From assembly GCA_022539475.1 (NCBI GenBank), contig VCMS01000002.1, positions 460,672-524,671 on the forward strand: a stretch of DNA of 64,000 nt, written 5' to 3'. A model generated the notes under the pieces. That model did no database searches and was not told the origin of the DNA. It worked only from the letters and a program-made list of their open reading frames with translations. Each line of letters starts with the position of its first letter. Positions within the stretch are counted from its first letter, which is position 1. The stretch comes from Gracilaria domingensis. Its lineage: Eukaryota > Rhodophyta > Florideophyceae > Gracilariales > Gracilariaceae. Below, piece by piece: positions 54,278 to 63,441 of the stretch. The translations under genes were made by a program, and so were the position numbers.

Positions 54278-55700
54278 TCACGACGTACCTTCATTTTCGT
54301 CTTTCCAGAACTCTTTATCGTCTTCTACTTTTTCGCGACGGCCCTGGCTTTTCGCCGTTGCCTTACAGTCTGCTCGAGAGTCGCGCTTTTTGAGAGTCTC
54401 AATGATAGCGTTGTCTGTTAAGTGGGACACTTTTTTCGTGCTGATCTGGATAGTACCCTGCTCTTCAACAACTGCCTCGGCTAGAAGTGATCGCGACTTA
54501 GAATTAAAGGATGTCATGAGTTCATCGAGTGAAAGTTGTACCGGAACGACCTGGTCATAGTGAAACGTCAACATACGTAGAAGGTCTATGCTAGCCTTCC
54601 CACTCTCTTGGCACCAGACGCCGGTCTTCGTGAAGCCAGAAATGATATTCTTTCTCGTGAATGCTTGTTCGTATGCATTAGATATGCAGTCGGACACACC
54701 AAACACATCCAATTTAGCCACCGTACGTGCACGAGAATACAGTTCCTTCTACAGATAAGATTTAAATGGCGAAAAGACTCCAACTTCCAATGGTTATAGG
54801 ACATGCGAAGTGTGCGAAGGGAGCCGGTCGACGATAAATTTGCCTTCCTTCAAGGCAAACAGAGAGTTGTACTGAACGTGGCTCTTATATCCGTTAAATA
54901 CCAGCAAAAGCTTCCCGTATTTCTTCTGCAGGTCTGCGGTCTCTTTGATGAATTGTTTCACCCAATCAAAGAAAACCTCTTTGTCCATGCCCGCTGGGTC
55001 ACGATGGCACACTCACGAGTCAAGTAAATACTTGTGTACCGTTTCATAGATTCCGTTGACGCGACGGAATGTTGCATTCTTGCCAGGAAATATGACAACG
55101 GATATAAACTTTTAATCTGCAGCATTGACGACACTTATTACTGTCACATGGTCTAAGTACCCTTTGGTTGCGAGATTTGTTTATACAAGACGCATGGTAC
55201 TTGACCCGATTCCTTTGCGGCAAGAACGACCGGCCATTAGCGCAAAGCTGACGCCACTCTCGTCAAGGTTAAAAACCTGTTCAGCAATCTTAATATTATA
55301 GCCTTTTATCAGGACATTAAGACGAGAAATGTGCTCCGCAACAGTTTTCTGTGTTACGGCAAGAAGGCGTTTGTCTTCGATTATCTGAACTGCTTTGATG
55401 TCAACATCGAGATTTCTTTTGACAAAGTTTGTAGCCCATGATCGTGATGGCATTTAGTTGCGCAGTTTTAAGTCTTTCCTTCTATACTGCGGCATCAGTT
55501 GAAATAACTGACCAACGAGCTGAGCGACACTCTCGCGATCCAGTGGAGTTTTGTTGGTTGCGTATTTCTTTATTGGCTCACAAATATTCCTGTCTTTGTC
55601 CTTATCTAATATTTTCTGTCTTCCTCAAGTTGGCAGATTCTTGAAATGAACATGTTTAGGTCCAGATGGTTGGATCTCAGGCATGCGTTCAGTCCACCAG
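54278..55700 (-). pseudogene. pogo/Tigger-like transposase
   Basis: On the minus strand: a CENP-B-type helix-turn-helix region (CEPIKKYATNKTPLDRESVA at about 55,575), PSRSWATNFVKRNLDVDIKA, QVFNLDESGVSF (first aspartate), then LLLVFNGYKSHVQYNSLFAL, RLPSHTSHVL, and in a shifted frame PLEVGVFSPFKSYL, ending with a C-terminal helical region to 54,278. Family motifs FDGHxSH and LQPLDxGVF show Asp to Asn and Asp to Glu changes, so catalysis would be lost. Stops lie near 55,455 and 55,180 and there are frame changes at about 55,015 and 54,800. It is not the same subfamily as the copy at 7.3-11.7 kb by eye. No termini were found. Confidence 0.7.
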
Positions 55701-55829
55701 GTGAAGGCGCAAACGAGGCGCAATTTAGATAGTGAATATTGTTTGCTGACGTCAGTAAATGATGCACCTAGATCGTTGTAAAACATCCTAGATTGCATTC
55801 TGCAATGTCTCGTTTTCATTCATGGCGTG

Positions 55830-56170
55830 GTGACGACAATGATAGCTGATCAGAATGACGTACCTTATGGATGACCTCAGCTTGCTTTAAAGGCGAATTG
55901 CTTGCGTCGTGGAGCTCAGCAGCACCAGGACGCACTGGCAATTGTTGTGTTTGTGTTTGCGAGTTAGTTTGTTTCTGTTCTGAGCTCAGATTTGGCGCGA
56001 AATGTGCGCTGAGGGGGTCAATTTGCTATTTCGATTTATTGCCATCGTTTCGATATATTGACGGGACGTTATACAGGGTACAGTACGGTGAATCTCTCAC
56101 GTGTCCCTGCGTTGTGAGCGAGTTGGGAGACGAGTGTAAATAAAATTCTCGAAGAATGGAAGAAATTTAT
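55830..56170. other. Spacer at the edge of the gene island
   Basis: No gene. Base composition shifts from AT-rich to mixed. It contains the 3' flank of the LUFS-type gene; AATAAA is not seen on the minus strand close to the stop. Confidence 0.35.
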
Positions 56171-56174
56171 TGTT

Positions 56175-59100
56175 TCACGCGCGGTTGCGACCGATTAGGT
56201 CTCCAGGATCAGCCGGCCCCAGGAGACTGTCATCTTCGAAGTCTGTGGAACCGAGATCCACAGCATCCTGCATGTTATTCAGCATACTGCCAATGTTCCC
56301 AAGCATCGGCTCTTCTTCGACACCAGCTGACAAAAAAGGCTGCAGTTCGTATGGGTAGTTTGCACCAGTGCCACCGTTGACTTTCCCGTTGTGGCCTCCG
56401 GTGACAATACCGAATTGAGACATACCATCGACGTGATCAAGACCAGCGTTATCGATGGACCGAGCCCCTCCTGATGAAGACTGCAACATGTCAAAAAGCT
56501 GGGCAGGGCCACTGGCAGTCAGGGCGTTTGGCGACTGTCTCCCATGCTGAGGATCGTGCCCAGTCTGTTCGTTGGTCTTTTCAGCGCCAGTTTCGAATGT
56601 GAGTTTTGCCTTTGGCTCTTTGACGGCAGACTGTCTCGATACCGGGGTTCTTGCCTTTGCATTCCCATCATTCTTACCCTGTTTCCGCTTATCGGAGCTT
56701 TGGGAAGGGTCAGCCCTAGCCGCCATCACAGAGTTCACATGTATTAGAGGGCTTGACCTGTCCACTTGCACATTCCTAGATACGGCCTTCATCTTCGCAT
56801 TCACAGAGGAAGCGTTCTTCACGTCTGTAACTGTAGGACGAGGTGTTTGCGCAGCAACATTGTTCCTCGATACGTTATTTCGAGCGACCTGCCCCCTCTC
56901 GGCCCTTGAACGCTTTCCACCACCAGAAGAGCGCGCTTTGGTGCGTGCTCTTGCGCGTTTTGAGGTGCCGGATCCTTGAGATGCCCTCCTCTCAACAGCA
57001 TTACTTCCGCCCGATGCAGTACTCTTCTGAGATGGAGTACTTGCCCTGTTGATAGGCGGATGCCTGTCGCTTTTCGTCGAGCGACTCTCGGTTTCTATAT
57101 CGTCCACAACTTTGCCCTTCACAGCCACATTCATTCCAGAGGCAAGAGCGCTTGGCATGCTTCCAGAGGGAGGAAGACCAATATTGGTTTTAGCCTTTGT
57201 AGATTCGTGGCCTAGACGCGCACGGGAAGCATCTTTTGTGTCCAACGACTTTCCAGAGTGGTTTGACATAGCATTCTTTGCAGAGCTACTCTGCACATTA
57301 GCCCCAGGCTGATGACTCGAACTGGGTTCAGGTTTCATCTTTGATAGGGCGTCCACGTTCTCCTTCTGTGCAGTCCCGTCCCGAAGCCTTTGAGCGTTAC
57401 GTTGTAGTCTTTCAGAGATAGGCATGTCCTCAGAAGGCTTTTCACTACCTGTTCGGTTCTGACTTACGATTCCTTTATCAGTCTTGTTCGATCTTGACTG
57501 CGCTCGTGAACCTGACGGCGTCTTCTTTGGAATAACTCCAATACTGGCCGGGTTCCCCATGTTTGGCACAGCAGTAGTGACTCCGGAAACTGCAATAGAA
57601 TTCTGCGCCAAAATACCAGCGACATCCTTGCCGTCCATACAAGACAAATAAGGGAATCCCTGCGTAGACATGTCAAGCGAAATCTGATTGTTGGGCATCA
57701 CGAAGCCTGGCGATGCAGAAACTCTTGAAGCAGAAGCATTCGGAAGAGCTTGCGAGTGGGCCTGCAACGGTTGCGACATGGCCAAGGAAGCGTCTCCCAT
57801 CCTGAACGCTGTTTGCAGCGAGTTACTGTCAACATTCATCTTTGCAGAGTCGTGATCGATTACGTGCGCAGGATTCCTCGACGCTGCATGTCCCGCCGAG
57901 AAAGAGTCTCGCCGTTTCGGTGCATCTTGCGCTTGGAAAGCAAGTGGGTTTGCGAGCGGACTTGAACGAGGAGTCAGTCGCATTCCGTTTCGGCCCGCGG
58001 CGCCATGGCCGAGATAACGCTGATCGTTGCGACCTGCCGCCACCGCCCGAGCGGCAATCTGGCGCTGCCTCAACAGTAGTTGCTGTGATTGCTGAGGTGG
58101 GATAGAAGGCTGCTGCGGTTGGCCCTTGGAGAAGTTTTGAAGATCGATCGGTGAAATTTGTTGAGAAGCGTTCGGCTGAGCTTGTATTTGCTGTTGAATT
58201 TGTTGGTGTTGTTGGGCTTGCTGCTGCGATTGCGGCTGCTGTTGCTGGTTTGGTTGTTGTTGAGGTTGTTGTTGCTGCTGGGATTGTTGTTGATGGTGGT
58301 GACTTGCCTGTTGTCGTTGTTGCTGCTGCTGCTGGCGTTGCTGCTGGCGTTGTTGCTGTTGTTGTTGCTGTTGTTGTTGCTGTGCCTGCTGCGACTGCTG
58401 CTGTTGCTGTTGCGACGGTTGTTGGGGCTGCTGCTGTTGCTGCTGCTGTTGCCGCGAGTGCTGACGCTGTTGTTGTTGAGAAAGCGGGTGAGCCACACGT
58501 GGAGAAACGGAAGAACTCGGTCCATACCCAGATAATGAGCGCCTTCTCTTCACCGGCCCGGCGGAATCCGGCGCCGAAAACTGCAGTCGAGATGATGCAT
58601 TATCGTTAGGGGATGTGGCGGGCGATTTGGGAGGCAAATGATGGGCTGTTCGTTTCCTGGAAAGCATTGAGGATGTGGCGTTAGGGTTGTTCGGGCGAGG
58701 CTGAGAATCATCCTGCACGGCGCAATCATACGGGCGTTGGGCAGAATTATGATCTATGGGGCCACGTCGACTCGCGGAGCTGGCAGCATCACTCGAGAGG
58801 CCCGGCTGAAGCGCATAAGCGCGTGACTTGGTAGACGGAGGAGTAGGAGCGCGCATTGGTGTCGGGGTAGATGCGAGAACGCGAGGTTGCATGTGAGACA
58901 GGGGATTCCGCGGGTTGTTTGCAGCAGCGGCCTCGGCAGCAGCAGCGGCGGCGACGGCGACGACTTGGGCCGCAGCCGGATCGGTGCGAGCGGTTGGCGT
59001 GGGAGGTAAAACGTTATCAATGGAGTTATCAACCATGAGATCAGAGGCGAGTGGATTGGTGAGTGAAGTATCAAGTTGCAACGAATTCGGGGTGATTTGC

Positions 59101-59696
59101 AGGGAAAGCGCTCGGCGGGGGTCTTCACGTCGCATGTGACGAGCAAGGAGAGCGGGGTGATTGTTACGCATGGCGGCAGAGAGCTGTTGACTGGAGAGGT
59201 TACGCAGGTGCGGCGGCAAAACGTGAGCGGGCGGACGCTGGCGCGCAGGGTTGGCAAACAGGGCGGATTGCTGGGCCACAGCAGGTGAGTGGTTGGGATG
59301 GGTGGGCGGGTGTGCGGGATCGACGTCGGAGGGGTTGGGATGCATTTGGGGCTGCAGGGCGAGGGGATTGTGGGAGGGATGCTGGGGGATGTTAGGATTA
59401 TGGTGAAGTTGGTGCTGCTGTTGCGGCTGTTGGTGGTGTGGCAACTGCTGCTGGGGGTGGAGATGGTGCGGCGGAATCGGCGTGCGCTGCACGAGATTGG
59501 TGGAGTAGGCGTCCCAGAAGAGCGAGAACCACTTGCAGAGAAACGGGTTGGGGGTGTCGAGAAAGGTGAGAGGAATTGGTTGCTCGCGCTTGCGATGCTG
59601 GTCCATCCTCATGCCCGCGACGGCCTGCGAGTAGCCGCGCTTGGCGAGGTAGTCCAGCACGAAGGACGGCAGGGCCTGCTCGGCGGAGGGCGGCAT
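56175..59696 (-). CDS. LisH/LUFS-domain glutamine-rich transcriptional co-regulator
   Basis: An unbroken 1,173-codon frame. The N-terminus has a LisH motif (PSFVLDYLAKRGYSQAVAGM, residues 9-28) followed by NPFLCKWFSLFWDAYS (about 50-65), the two halves of the LUFS domain shared by LEUNIG, Flo8 and SSDP. This domain mediates dimerisation and recruitment of co-repressors in the nucleus. The rest is low complexity: His/Gln/Pro (75-120), a poly-glutamine tract (about 400-515, CAG/CAA), Ser/Asn/Lys-rich stretches with NLS-like KRARARTKARSSGGGKRSRA (about 910-930), and an acidic, hydrophobic tail. There are no WD40 repeats, so it is closer to SSDP/Flo8 in layout than LEUNIG. No introns. The start follows directly after a TCTACAAT leader. 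Confidence 0.7.
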   Translation of the reverse strand: MPPSAEQALPSFVLDYLAKRGYSQAVAGMRMDQHRKREQPIPLTFLDTPNPFLCKWFSLFWDAYSTNLVQRTPIPPHHLHPQQQLPHHQQPQQQHQLHHNPNIPQHPSHNPLALQPQMHPNPSDVDPAHPPTHPNHSPAVAQQSALFANPARQRPPAHVLPPHLRNLSSQQLSAAMRNNHPALLARHMRREDPRRALSLQITPNSLQLDTSLTNPLASDLMVDNSIDNVLPPTPTARTDPAAAQVVAVAAAAAAEAAAANNPRNPLSHMQPRVLASTPTPMRAPTPPSTKSRAYALQPGLSSDAASSASRRGPIDHNSAQRPYDCAVQDDSQPRPNNPNATSSMLSRKRTAHHLPPKSPATSPNDNASSRLQFSAPDSAGPVKRRRSLSGYGPSSSVSPRVAHPLSQQQQRQHSRQQQQQQQQPQQPSQQQQQQSQQAQQQQQQQQQQQRQQQRQQQQQQRQQASHHHQQQSQQQQQPQQQPNQQQQPQSQQQAQQHQQIQQQIQAQPNASQQISPIDLQNFSKGQPQQPSIPPQQSQQLLLRQRQIAARAVAAGRNDQRYLGHGAAGRNGMRLTPRSSPLANPLAFQAQDAPKRRDSFSAGHAASRNPAHVIDHDSAKMNVDSNSLQTAFRMGDASLAMSQPLQAHSQALPNASASRVSASPGFVMPNNQISLDMSTQGFPYLSCMDGKDVAGILAQNSIAVSGVTTAVPNMGNPASIGVIPKKTPSGSRAQSRSNKTDKGIVSQNRTGSEKPSEDMPISERLQRNAQRLRDGTAQKENVDALSKMKPEPSSSHQPGANVQSSSAKNAMSNHSGKSLDTKDASRARLGHESTKAKTNIGLPPSGSMPSALASGMNVAVKGKVVDDIETESRSTKSDRHPPINRASTPSQKSTASGGSNAVERRASQGSGTSKRARARTKARSSGGGKRSRAERGQVARNNVSRNNVAAQTPRPTVTDVKNASSVNAKMKAVSRNVQVDRSSPLIHVNSVMAARADPSQSSDKRKQGKNDGNAKARTPVSRQSAVKEPKAKLTFETGAEKTNEQTGHDPQHGRQSPNALTASGPAQLFDMLQSSSGGARSIDNAGLDHVDGMSQFGIVTGGHNGKVNGGTGANYPYELQPFLSAGVEEEPMLGNIGSMLNNMQDAVDLGSTDFEDDSLLGPADPGDLIGRNRA
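58150..58500 (-). repeat. CAG/CAA poly-glutamine coding repeat
   Basis: Trinucleotide tract within the LUFS-type gene, mixed CAG, CAA and CGC codons, giving interrupted poly-Q. Its length is likely polymorphic. Confidence 0.85.
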
Positions 59697-59749
59697 ATTG
59701 TAGAGGTGCTAAGCGTAACAAGGAGGAAACGGCAACAAGTGGCGACCAG

Positions 59750-60227
59750 AGGGTGGTGTCACGGGACACGGGGGTGTGGCGCGGACGGGGGGGCGGGTTT
59801 TTTTGGGGGGGGGAGGGGTGTGGGGCACGAAGGGTGGTGGCGCGACGTGGCGCGGCAATAATGGAGCGGAGCTGCAGGTGAGCTGGGCAATGGAGGGTGG
59901 GGACGGGGGGCGGGGAGCAGTGCGAAGGGGTTAGAGGGGTTTGGGGGCAGGGAGGGAGGGGGGGAGGGGAGCAGGGACGGGGGGGGAAGAAGGGGAAGGA
60001 AGAGGAGGGTGGGGGGTGAAAGAAGGGCGCGGCGGCGAGGGCGGGTGGCGTCGCGTGAGGGGCGGGCGCGGGGGCGGTGCGTTCGCGCGAAGAGGCGTGG
60101 AGCGGGGGGGGGGGGCCGGGGGGCGCGGCGCGGTTTGCGGTGTGCGCTTTGGTGGCGCGGCGCGGCGCAAATTTTTTTTTGTGCTCGGCGCGCGCGCTCG
60201 GCCACGCAAAAAGCGCGCCGATTTTAG
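59750..60227. other. Extreme G-rich intergenic region (plus strand), likely LUFS-type gene promoter
   Basis: Between the start of the LUFS-type gene and the stop of the NICE-3-like gene. Many G4-G10 runs (for example 59,786-59,816 and 60,101-60,122) and a T10 tract at 60,171-60,180. Long arginine/proline frames here are composition artefacts. G-quadruplex formation is plausible. Confidence 0.55.
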
Positions 60228-61050
60228 CTAGTGGCGCTGCACGCGGCGCAGAATCTCGTGCAGCACGCGCAGGAACGAGCGGAACTCGCGCTCCGAGCAC
60301 TCGCGGCCGGGCGTGCGTGCCTGCGCGTAGAAGGCGAGATACTGCTCGCACAGCTGCTTGTCGGGCTGGCCGCCCGTGTGCGCGCGGATGCGCGCCAGGA
60401 AGTCGGCCGGCTCGCACGCCAGCGCGCTGCGCGACAGGTCGGCCGCGCCGCGCGGCGGCCCGCACGCGGTGAGCGCGGCGTGGCGCTTGAGCGCGTAGTG
60501 CTCGATGACGTGCAGCGAGCAGCCGACGAAGGTGTTGAAGTGCACGCCGTCGTACTCGGAGCCCGGCGCGCCCCAGCCGCAGTCCGGCTTCCACGCCGGC
60601 ACCACCTTGGTGTTGCGCTCGCGCTGCGCCTCGTCCGCCACCAGCTGGTACGCATGCTGCACAAACGGCGCGCGCGGTCAGTGCTCTGCTGTGCATGCGG
60701 CCGGAGCGCGGAGCGCGGAGCGCGGAGCGCGGAGCGCGGAGGGGAGGGAGAAGGCTAACGCACCCGTGGCAGGTCGCGCAGCGTGAGGAACTCGGGCGTG
60801 ACGAGCTCGGAGCGCACCTCCTGCAGCGCGCGCCAGCGGCGGCGCTTGTACACGCAGTTGACCAGCAGCACGCACAACTGGCAGCTGTCAGCATGCGGCG
60901 GCTTCGGGGCGCGCGCGAGAGCATTCAGACGGACGCACGTACCAGCAGCGCCAGCGCGCCGACGGCGGCCACCCACTGTCCGTCGCTGAGCCCGTCCAGG
61001 ATCTTGACGTCGCCTGCATCGCCTGCATCGCTTGCATCGTTGACGTCCAT
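60228..61050 (-). CDS. NICE-3/C1orf43-like single-pass membrane protein, three exons
   Basis: Exons 60,943-61,050, 60,764-60,877 and 60,228-60,656 join in phase to 216 codons. Intron 1 (60,878-60,942) has GTACGT...CCAG borders and intron 2 (60,657-60,763) GTGCGT...GTGCAG. The N-terminus is acidic (MDVNDASDAGDAGD). The segment WVAAVGALALLLCVLLVNCV is a membrane span, created across the first splice junction, followed by basic YKRRRWRAL. The C-terminal domain (VGCSLHVIEHYALKRHAAL, then LCEQYLAFYAQAR, then FRSFLRVLHEIL) resembles the NICE-3 family of endomembrane proteins in layout and length (human about 250). The family call is tentative. Start at 61,050 is the first ATG before the span. Divergent from the J-protein gene, with 380 bp between starts. 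Confidence 0.55.
60702..60740. repeat. GGAGCGC heptamer repeat in intron 2
   Basis: About five perfect copies of a 7-bp unit inside intron 2 (60,657-60,763) of the NICE-3-like gene. Confidence 0.8.
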
Positions 61051-61430
61051 GGCGCGCGATCGGCTGTATGACCAACGCGCTGCTCGGCGCAGTTTGCCTC
61101 AACTGTAACTTTTTACGTTAAACGACCGTCTCGCAACAACAAAACTCTCCGCCGTAGATAATCAGCATGACCCATCTCCGCCGCTCTCGGGAGAGCCCCC
61201 CCCCCCCCCCTTGTGTGTTGGCATACGCTGGACGCGTATGCCACGTCAGCTGCTTGTACACGTACAGCACGCCATTTCTTCATTTTTCACTTTCTACTAT
61301 GGCACCCTTGTACGTGTACCAAAGGTAGATACCGCCGATCTAATAGCTTCGGTAGATGAGCTTCTGAGCGCTGCCGCCCCGCTTTCGCCATTGCGGAGCT
61401 GCTCCCGTCGCCCGCTGCGCGTCGCGCGCC
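61051..61430. promoter_or_regulatory. Shared divergent promoter region
   Basis: 380 bp separate the starts of the NICE-3-like gene (-) and the J-protein gene (+). It contains a C17 run at 61,195-61,211 and no reading frame of note. Regulation of both genes from here is inferred from the arrangement; no box motif is certain. Confidence 0.45.
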
Positions 61431-62669
61431 ATGTCTGCCCCCGACGCGCCCCGTCCCTTCCGCGCCATACCCGACCACCTGCCAGAGCCCCCCGAGTCTC
61501 TCGAGCCGTTCGAGCCGCTTGAGCCGCCGGAGCCGCTCGAGCCGCCGGAGCCGCTCGAGCCTCTCAACCCGCTCGAGCCGCTCGAGCTCCCCGAGCACCA
61601 ACACTATGCAGAACACCCCAGCAGTTCGCCCCCGCCGTCGCACTCCGCCCCACCCGACTCGTGGCATCAAACACCACGCCCCTTCAATCCCTCCACCCCG
61701 TATCCGCCCTTCTCGCCCAGCACGTATTCTTCGGACGCACCCCCCGCACCCACACAACCGCCGCCGCCGCCGCCGTCCGGCCAGCCGCAGCCGCCGGAGG
61801 GCGGCGGGCTCATCATGAAGCTGGGAACCCTGGTCGTCATCGGCGCCATCGCCGCCAACGTTTTCGGCTTTCGATACAGTCGCTGGGCCGTTGGGAAGGA
61901 CATTCATCGCGCGTGGGAGCGTCATCAGCGACAGGCCGCGTCCAACCCGTCGCGAGCCCAGTCGCGCGCCGAGGAAGAGCTGCGACGCATGCGCGACGCC
62001 TTTGCCCGCGCACAGCACCAAGCGACGGAACAGGCACGCGCCAAACAAGCGGAGCAGGCTCGAGCGCGAACGCACCAACGGAGAGCGGAAAGAGAGCAGC
62101 AGCAGAGAGAGAACGTGCGCGCAAAGTACGCCCAGTGGGAGCAGCGCTTTGATCAGGGCCGTGGCGGCTTCGAACGGGGACAGTTTGGAATGGATTTTGA
62201 CGCCAAGTTCATGGAAGACGTATTCAAACAGTTTGGTCAAGCAAGTCGACAGGGCTTTCGGGTGCACCAAAGCTCGTTTTCATTTGATGAGCGCATCATC
62301 GAGGAGATGTTGAAGGCTGCTCGACAGGCTCAGCAACACGCCCAGCGACAGCAGCAGCAGCGCGGTCAAACTGGTTTTGAGCAAGATTTTGATGCCTTTC
62401 GCTTCTGGGAGGCTATGAATGGAGCGCAGTGGCGCGACTATGCGAGAAGCGGTGCGAATACTGGCGGCGTGCATCAGCGATTTGGGATGGCCAGACACTA
62501 CAACGCCTTGGGTCTTCAGGAAGGGGCATCCGAAAATGACGTGAAGAAGGCATACCGACGGGAAGTCATGAAATGGCATCCAGACCGCTACCGCGGCGAC
62601 GACAAGCAAAAGGCGGCACGGAGATTCCGAGAAGTAACGGATGCATACGCGGCACTAACCAAAAAATAG
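61431..62669 (+). CDS. Membrane-anchored J-domain protein (DnaJ family, type III)
   Basis: A 412-codon unbroken frame starting at MSAPDAPRPFRAIPD. Residues about 17-55 are a tandem Leu-Glu-Pro-rich repeat (EPLEPPEPLEPP), then a proline/serine-rich stretch. A single membrane span (LGTLVVIGAIAANVFGF, about 131-147) is followed by a long Arg/Gln/Ala-rich coiled coil (about 155-225) and a C-terminal J domain (HYNALGLQEGASENDVKKAY, then WHPDRY with the HPD motif at about 383) that ends at the stop. J domains stimulate Hsp70 ATPase. A C-terminal J domain behind a span suggests recruitment of Hsp70 to a membrane. Which membrane cannot be told. No introns. Divergent from the NICE-3-like gene and convergent with the next gene, 58 bp away. 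Confidence 0.8.
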   Translation: MSAPDAPRPFRAIPDHLPEPPESLEPFEPLEPPEPLEPPEPLEPLNPLEPLELPEHQHYAEHPSSSPPPSHSAPPDSWHQTPRPFNPSTPYPPFSPSTYSSDAPPAPTQPPPPPPSGQPQPPEGGGLIMKLGTLVVIGAIAANVFGFRYSRWAVGKDIHRAWERHQRQAASNPSRAQSRAEEELRRMRDAFARAQHQATEQARAKQAEQARARTHQRRAEREQQQRENVRAKYAQWEQRFDQGRGGFERGQFGMDFDAKFMEDVFKQFGQASRQGFRVHQSSFSFDERIIEEMLKAARQAQQHAQRQQQQRGQTGFEQDFDAFRFWEAMNGAQWRDYARSGANTGGVHQRFGMARHYNALGLQEGASENDVKKAYRREVMKWHPDRYRGDDKQKAARRFREVTDAYAALTKK

Positions 62670-62727
62670 ACTTTACACACCTACACACCTTGTCACATCT
62701 TGTGCTACTAAATCTGATCTGATCTAT

Positions 62728-63441
62728 CTACTCGCCAACGCTGAATTGGGAAGCCGGTTGATATGTCGAAGCATCTGCTCGCGTGGGAGGCATTGCATTG
62801 AAACCTGCGCCTTGACGACGCCGAATTCCGTAATATATGAGCAGCGCCGGTGCCAACACAGCCACTGCGATGGCGACTAGCGCCACGACGGAAATGCCCG
62901 CGGAGGCGGTCGATGCCACTTGAGCGGCGCCGGAAGAACGTGGGTCCACGTCCTTATCCTCGTCAATACTGTCTGTGTCTGGCGCGAAGAGCGTCTCGGG
63001 ATTGAAAGCGCCTTCGACCACGAAAGCTGGCGAGGGCGCTGGAGTCGACTCCATGGCGGGCGTTTCTTCGGGAACTTGCTCCTCTGCATCTTCTTCGGCA
63101 GCGGGTGTCTCTGTGACGACGGCAGCTTCTGGCGGAGTGGTGGAAGGCTCGGCAGACGGTGAGACTGATGCGGTGGGTGTGGATGTTGGAATGGGCGAAA
63201 GTGAGGGTGACGGTTGTTCGAACAGCGCGCTTTCATCTTCGGGAGCGGAATCGAGTGGCGCTTCTGTGAGATCGGCGATGGAGCTGGAAGCGGTGGGAAA
63301 CGGCGTAGCGTCAGAGGAAGTGAACAAGTCGAAGATTCCTCGTAACATCGGCCCTTGCAAAGTGGGTACCGCAGAGCCGCTGTGCGAAAGCGACAGCAAC
63401 ACCAGTACAGGTAGCGCGGCCAAAAGCGAACGAGACGGCAT
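62728..63441 (-). CDS. Mucin-like single-pass membrane protein
   Basis: A 237-codon unbroken frame. A signal peptide (MPSRSLLAALPVLVLLSLSH, cleavage near SGSA-VP) is followed by a long Ser/Thr/Pro/Glu-rich stretch (about 40-165) without cysteines, typical of an O-glycosylated stalk. A membrane span (VVALVAIAVAVLAPALLIYY, about 186-205), stop-transfer GIRRRQ and a 30-residue cytosolic tail follow. Predicted type I surface or endomembrane protein. No enzymatic domain or known family was recognised. It converges on the J-protein gene with 58 bp between stops, so the two 3' ends probably overlap. Confidence 0.6.
   Translation of the reverse strand: MPSRSLLAALPVLVLLSLSHSGSAVPTLQGPMLRGIFDLFTSSDATPFPTASSSIADLTEAPLDSAPEDESALFEQPSPSLSPIPTSTPTASVSPSAEPSTTPPEAAVVTETPAAEEDAEEQVPEETPAMESTPAPSPAFVVEGAFNPETLFAPDTDSIDEDKDVDPRSSGAAQVASTASAGISVVALVAIAVAVLAPALLIYYGIRRRQGAGFNAMPPTRADASTYQPASQFSVGE

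Noticed and set aside
58151-58609. Alanine/valine- and leucine-rich plus-strand frames
   Set aside because: They are the antisense of the poly-glutamine codons of the LUFS-type gene.
59398-60924. 508-codon minus-strand frame across the G-rich region
   Set aside because: It runs through a homopolymer-rich intergenic region and through the NICE-3-like exons in the wrong frame. It is proline/arginine-rich only.
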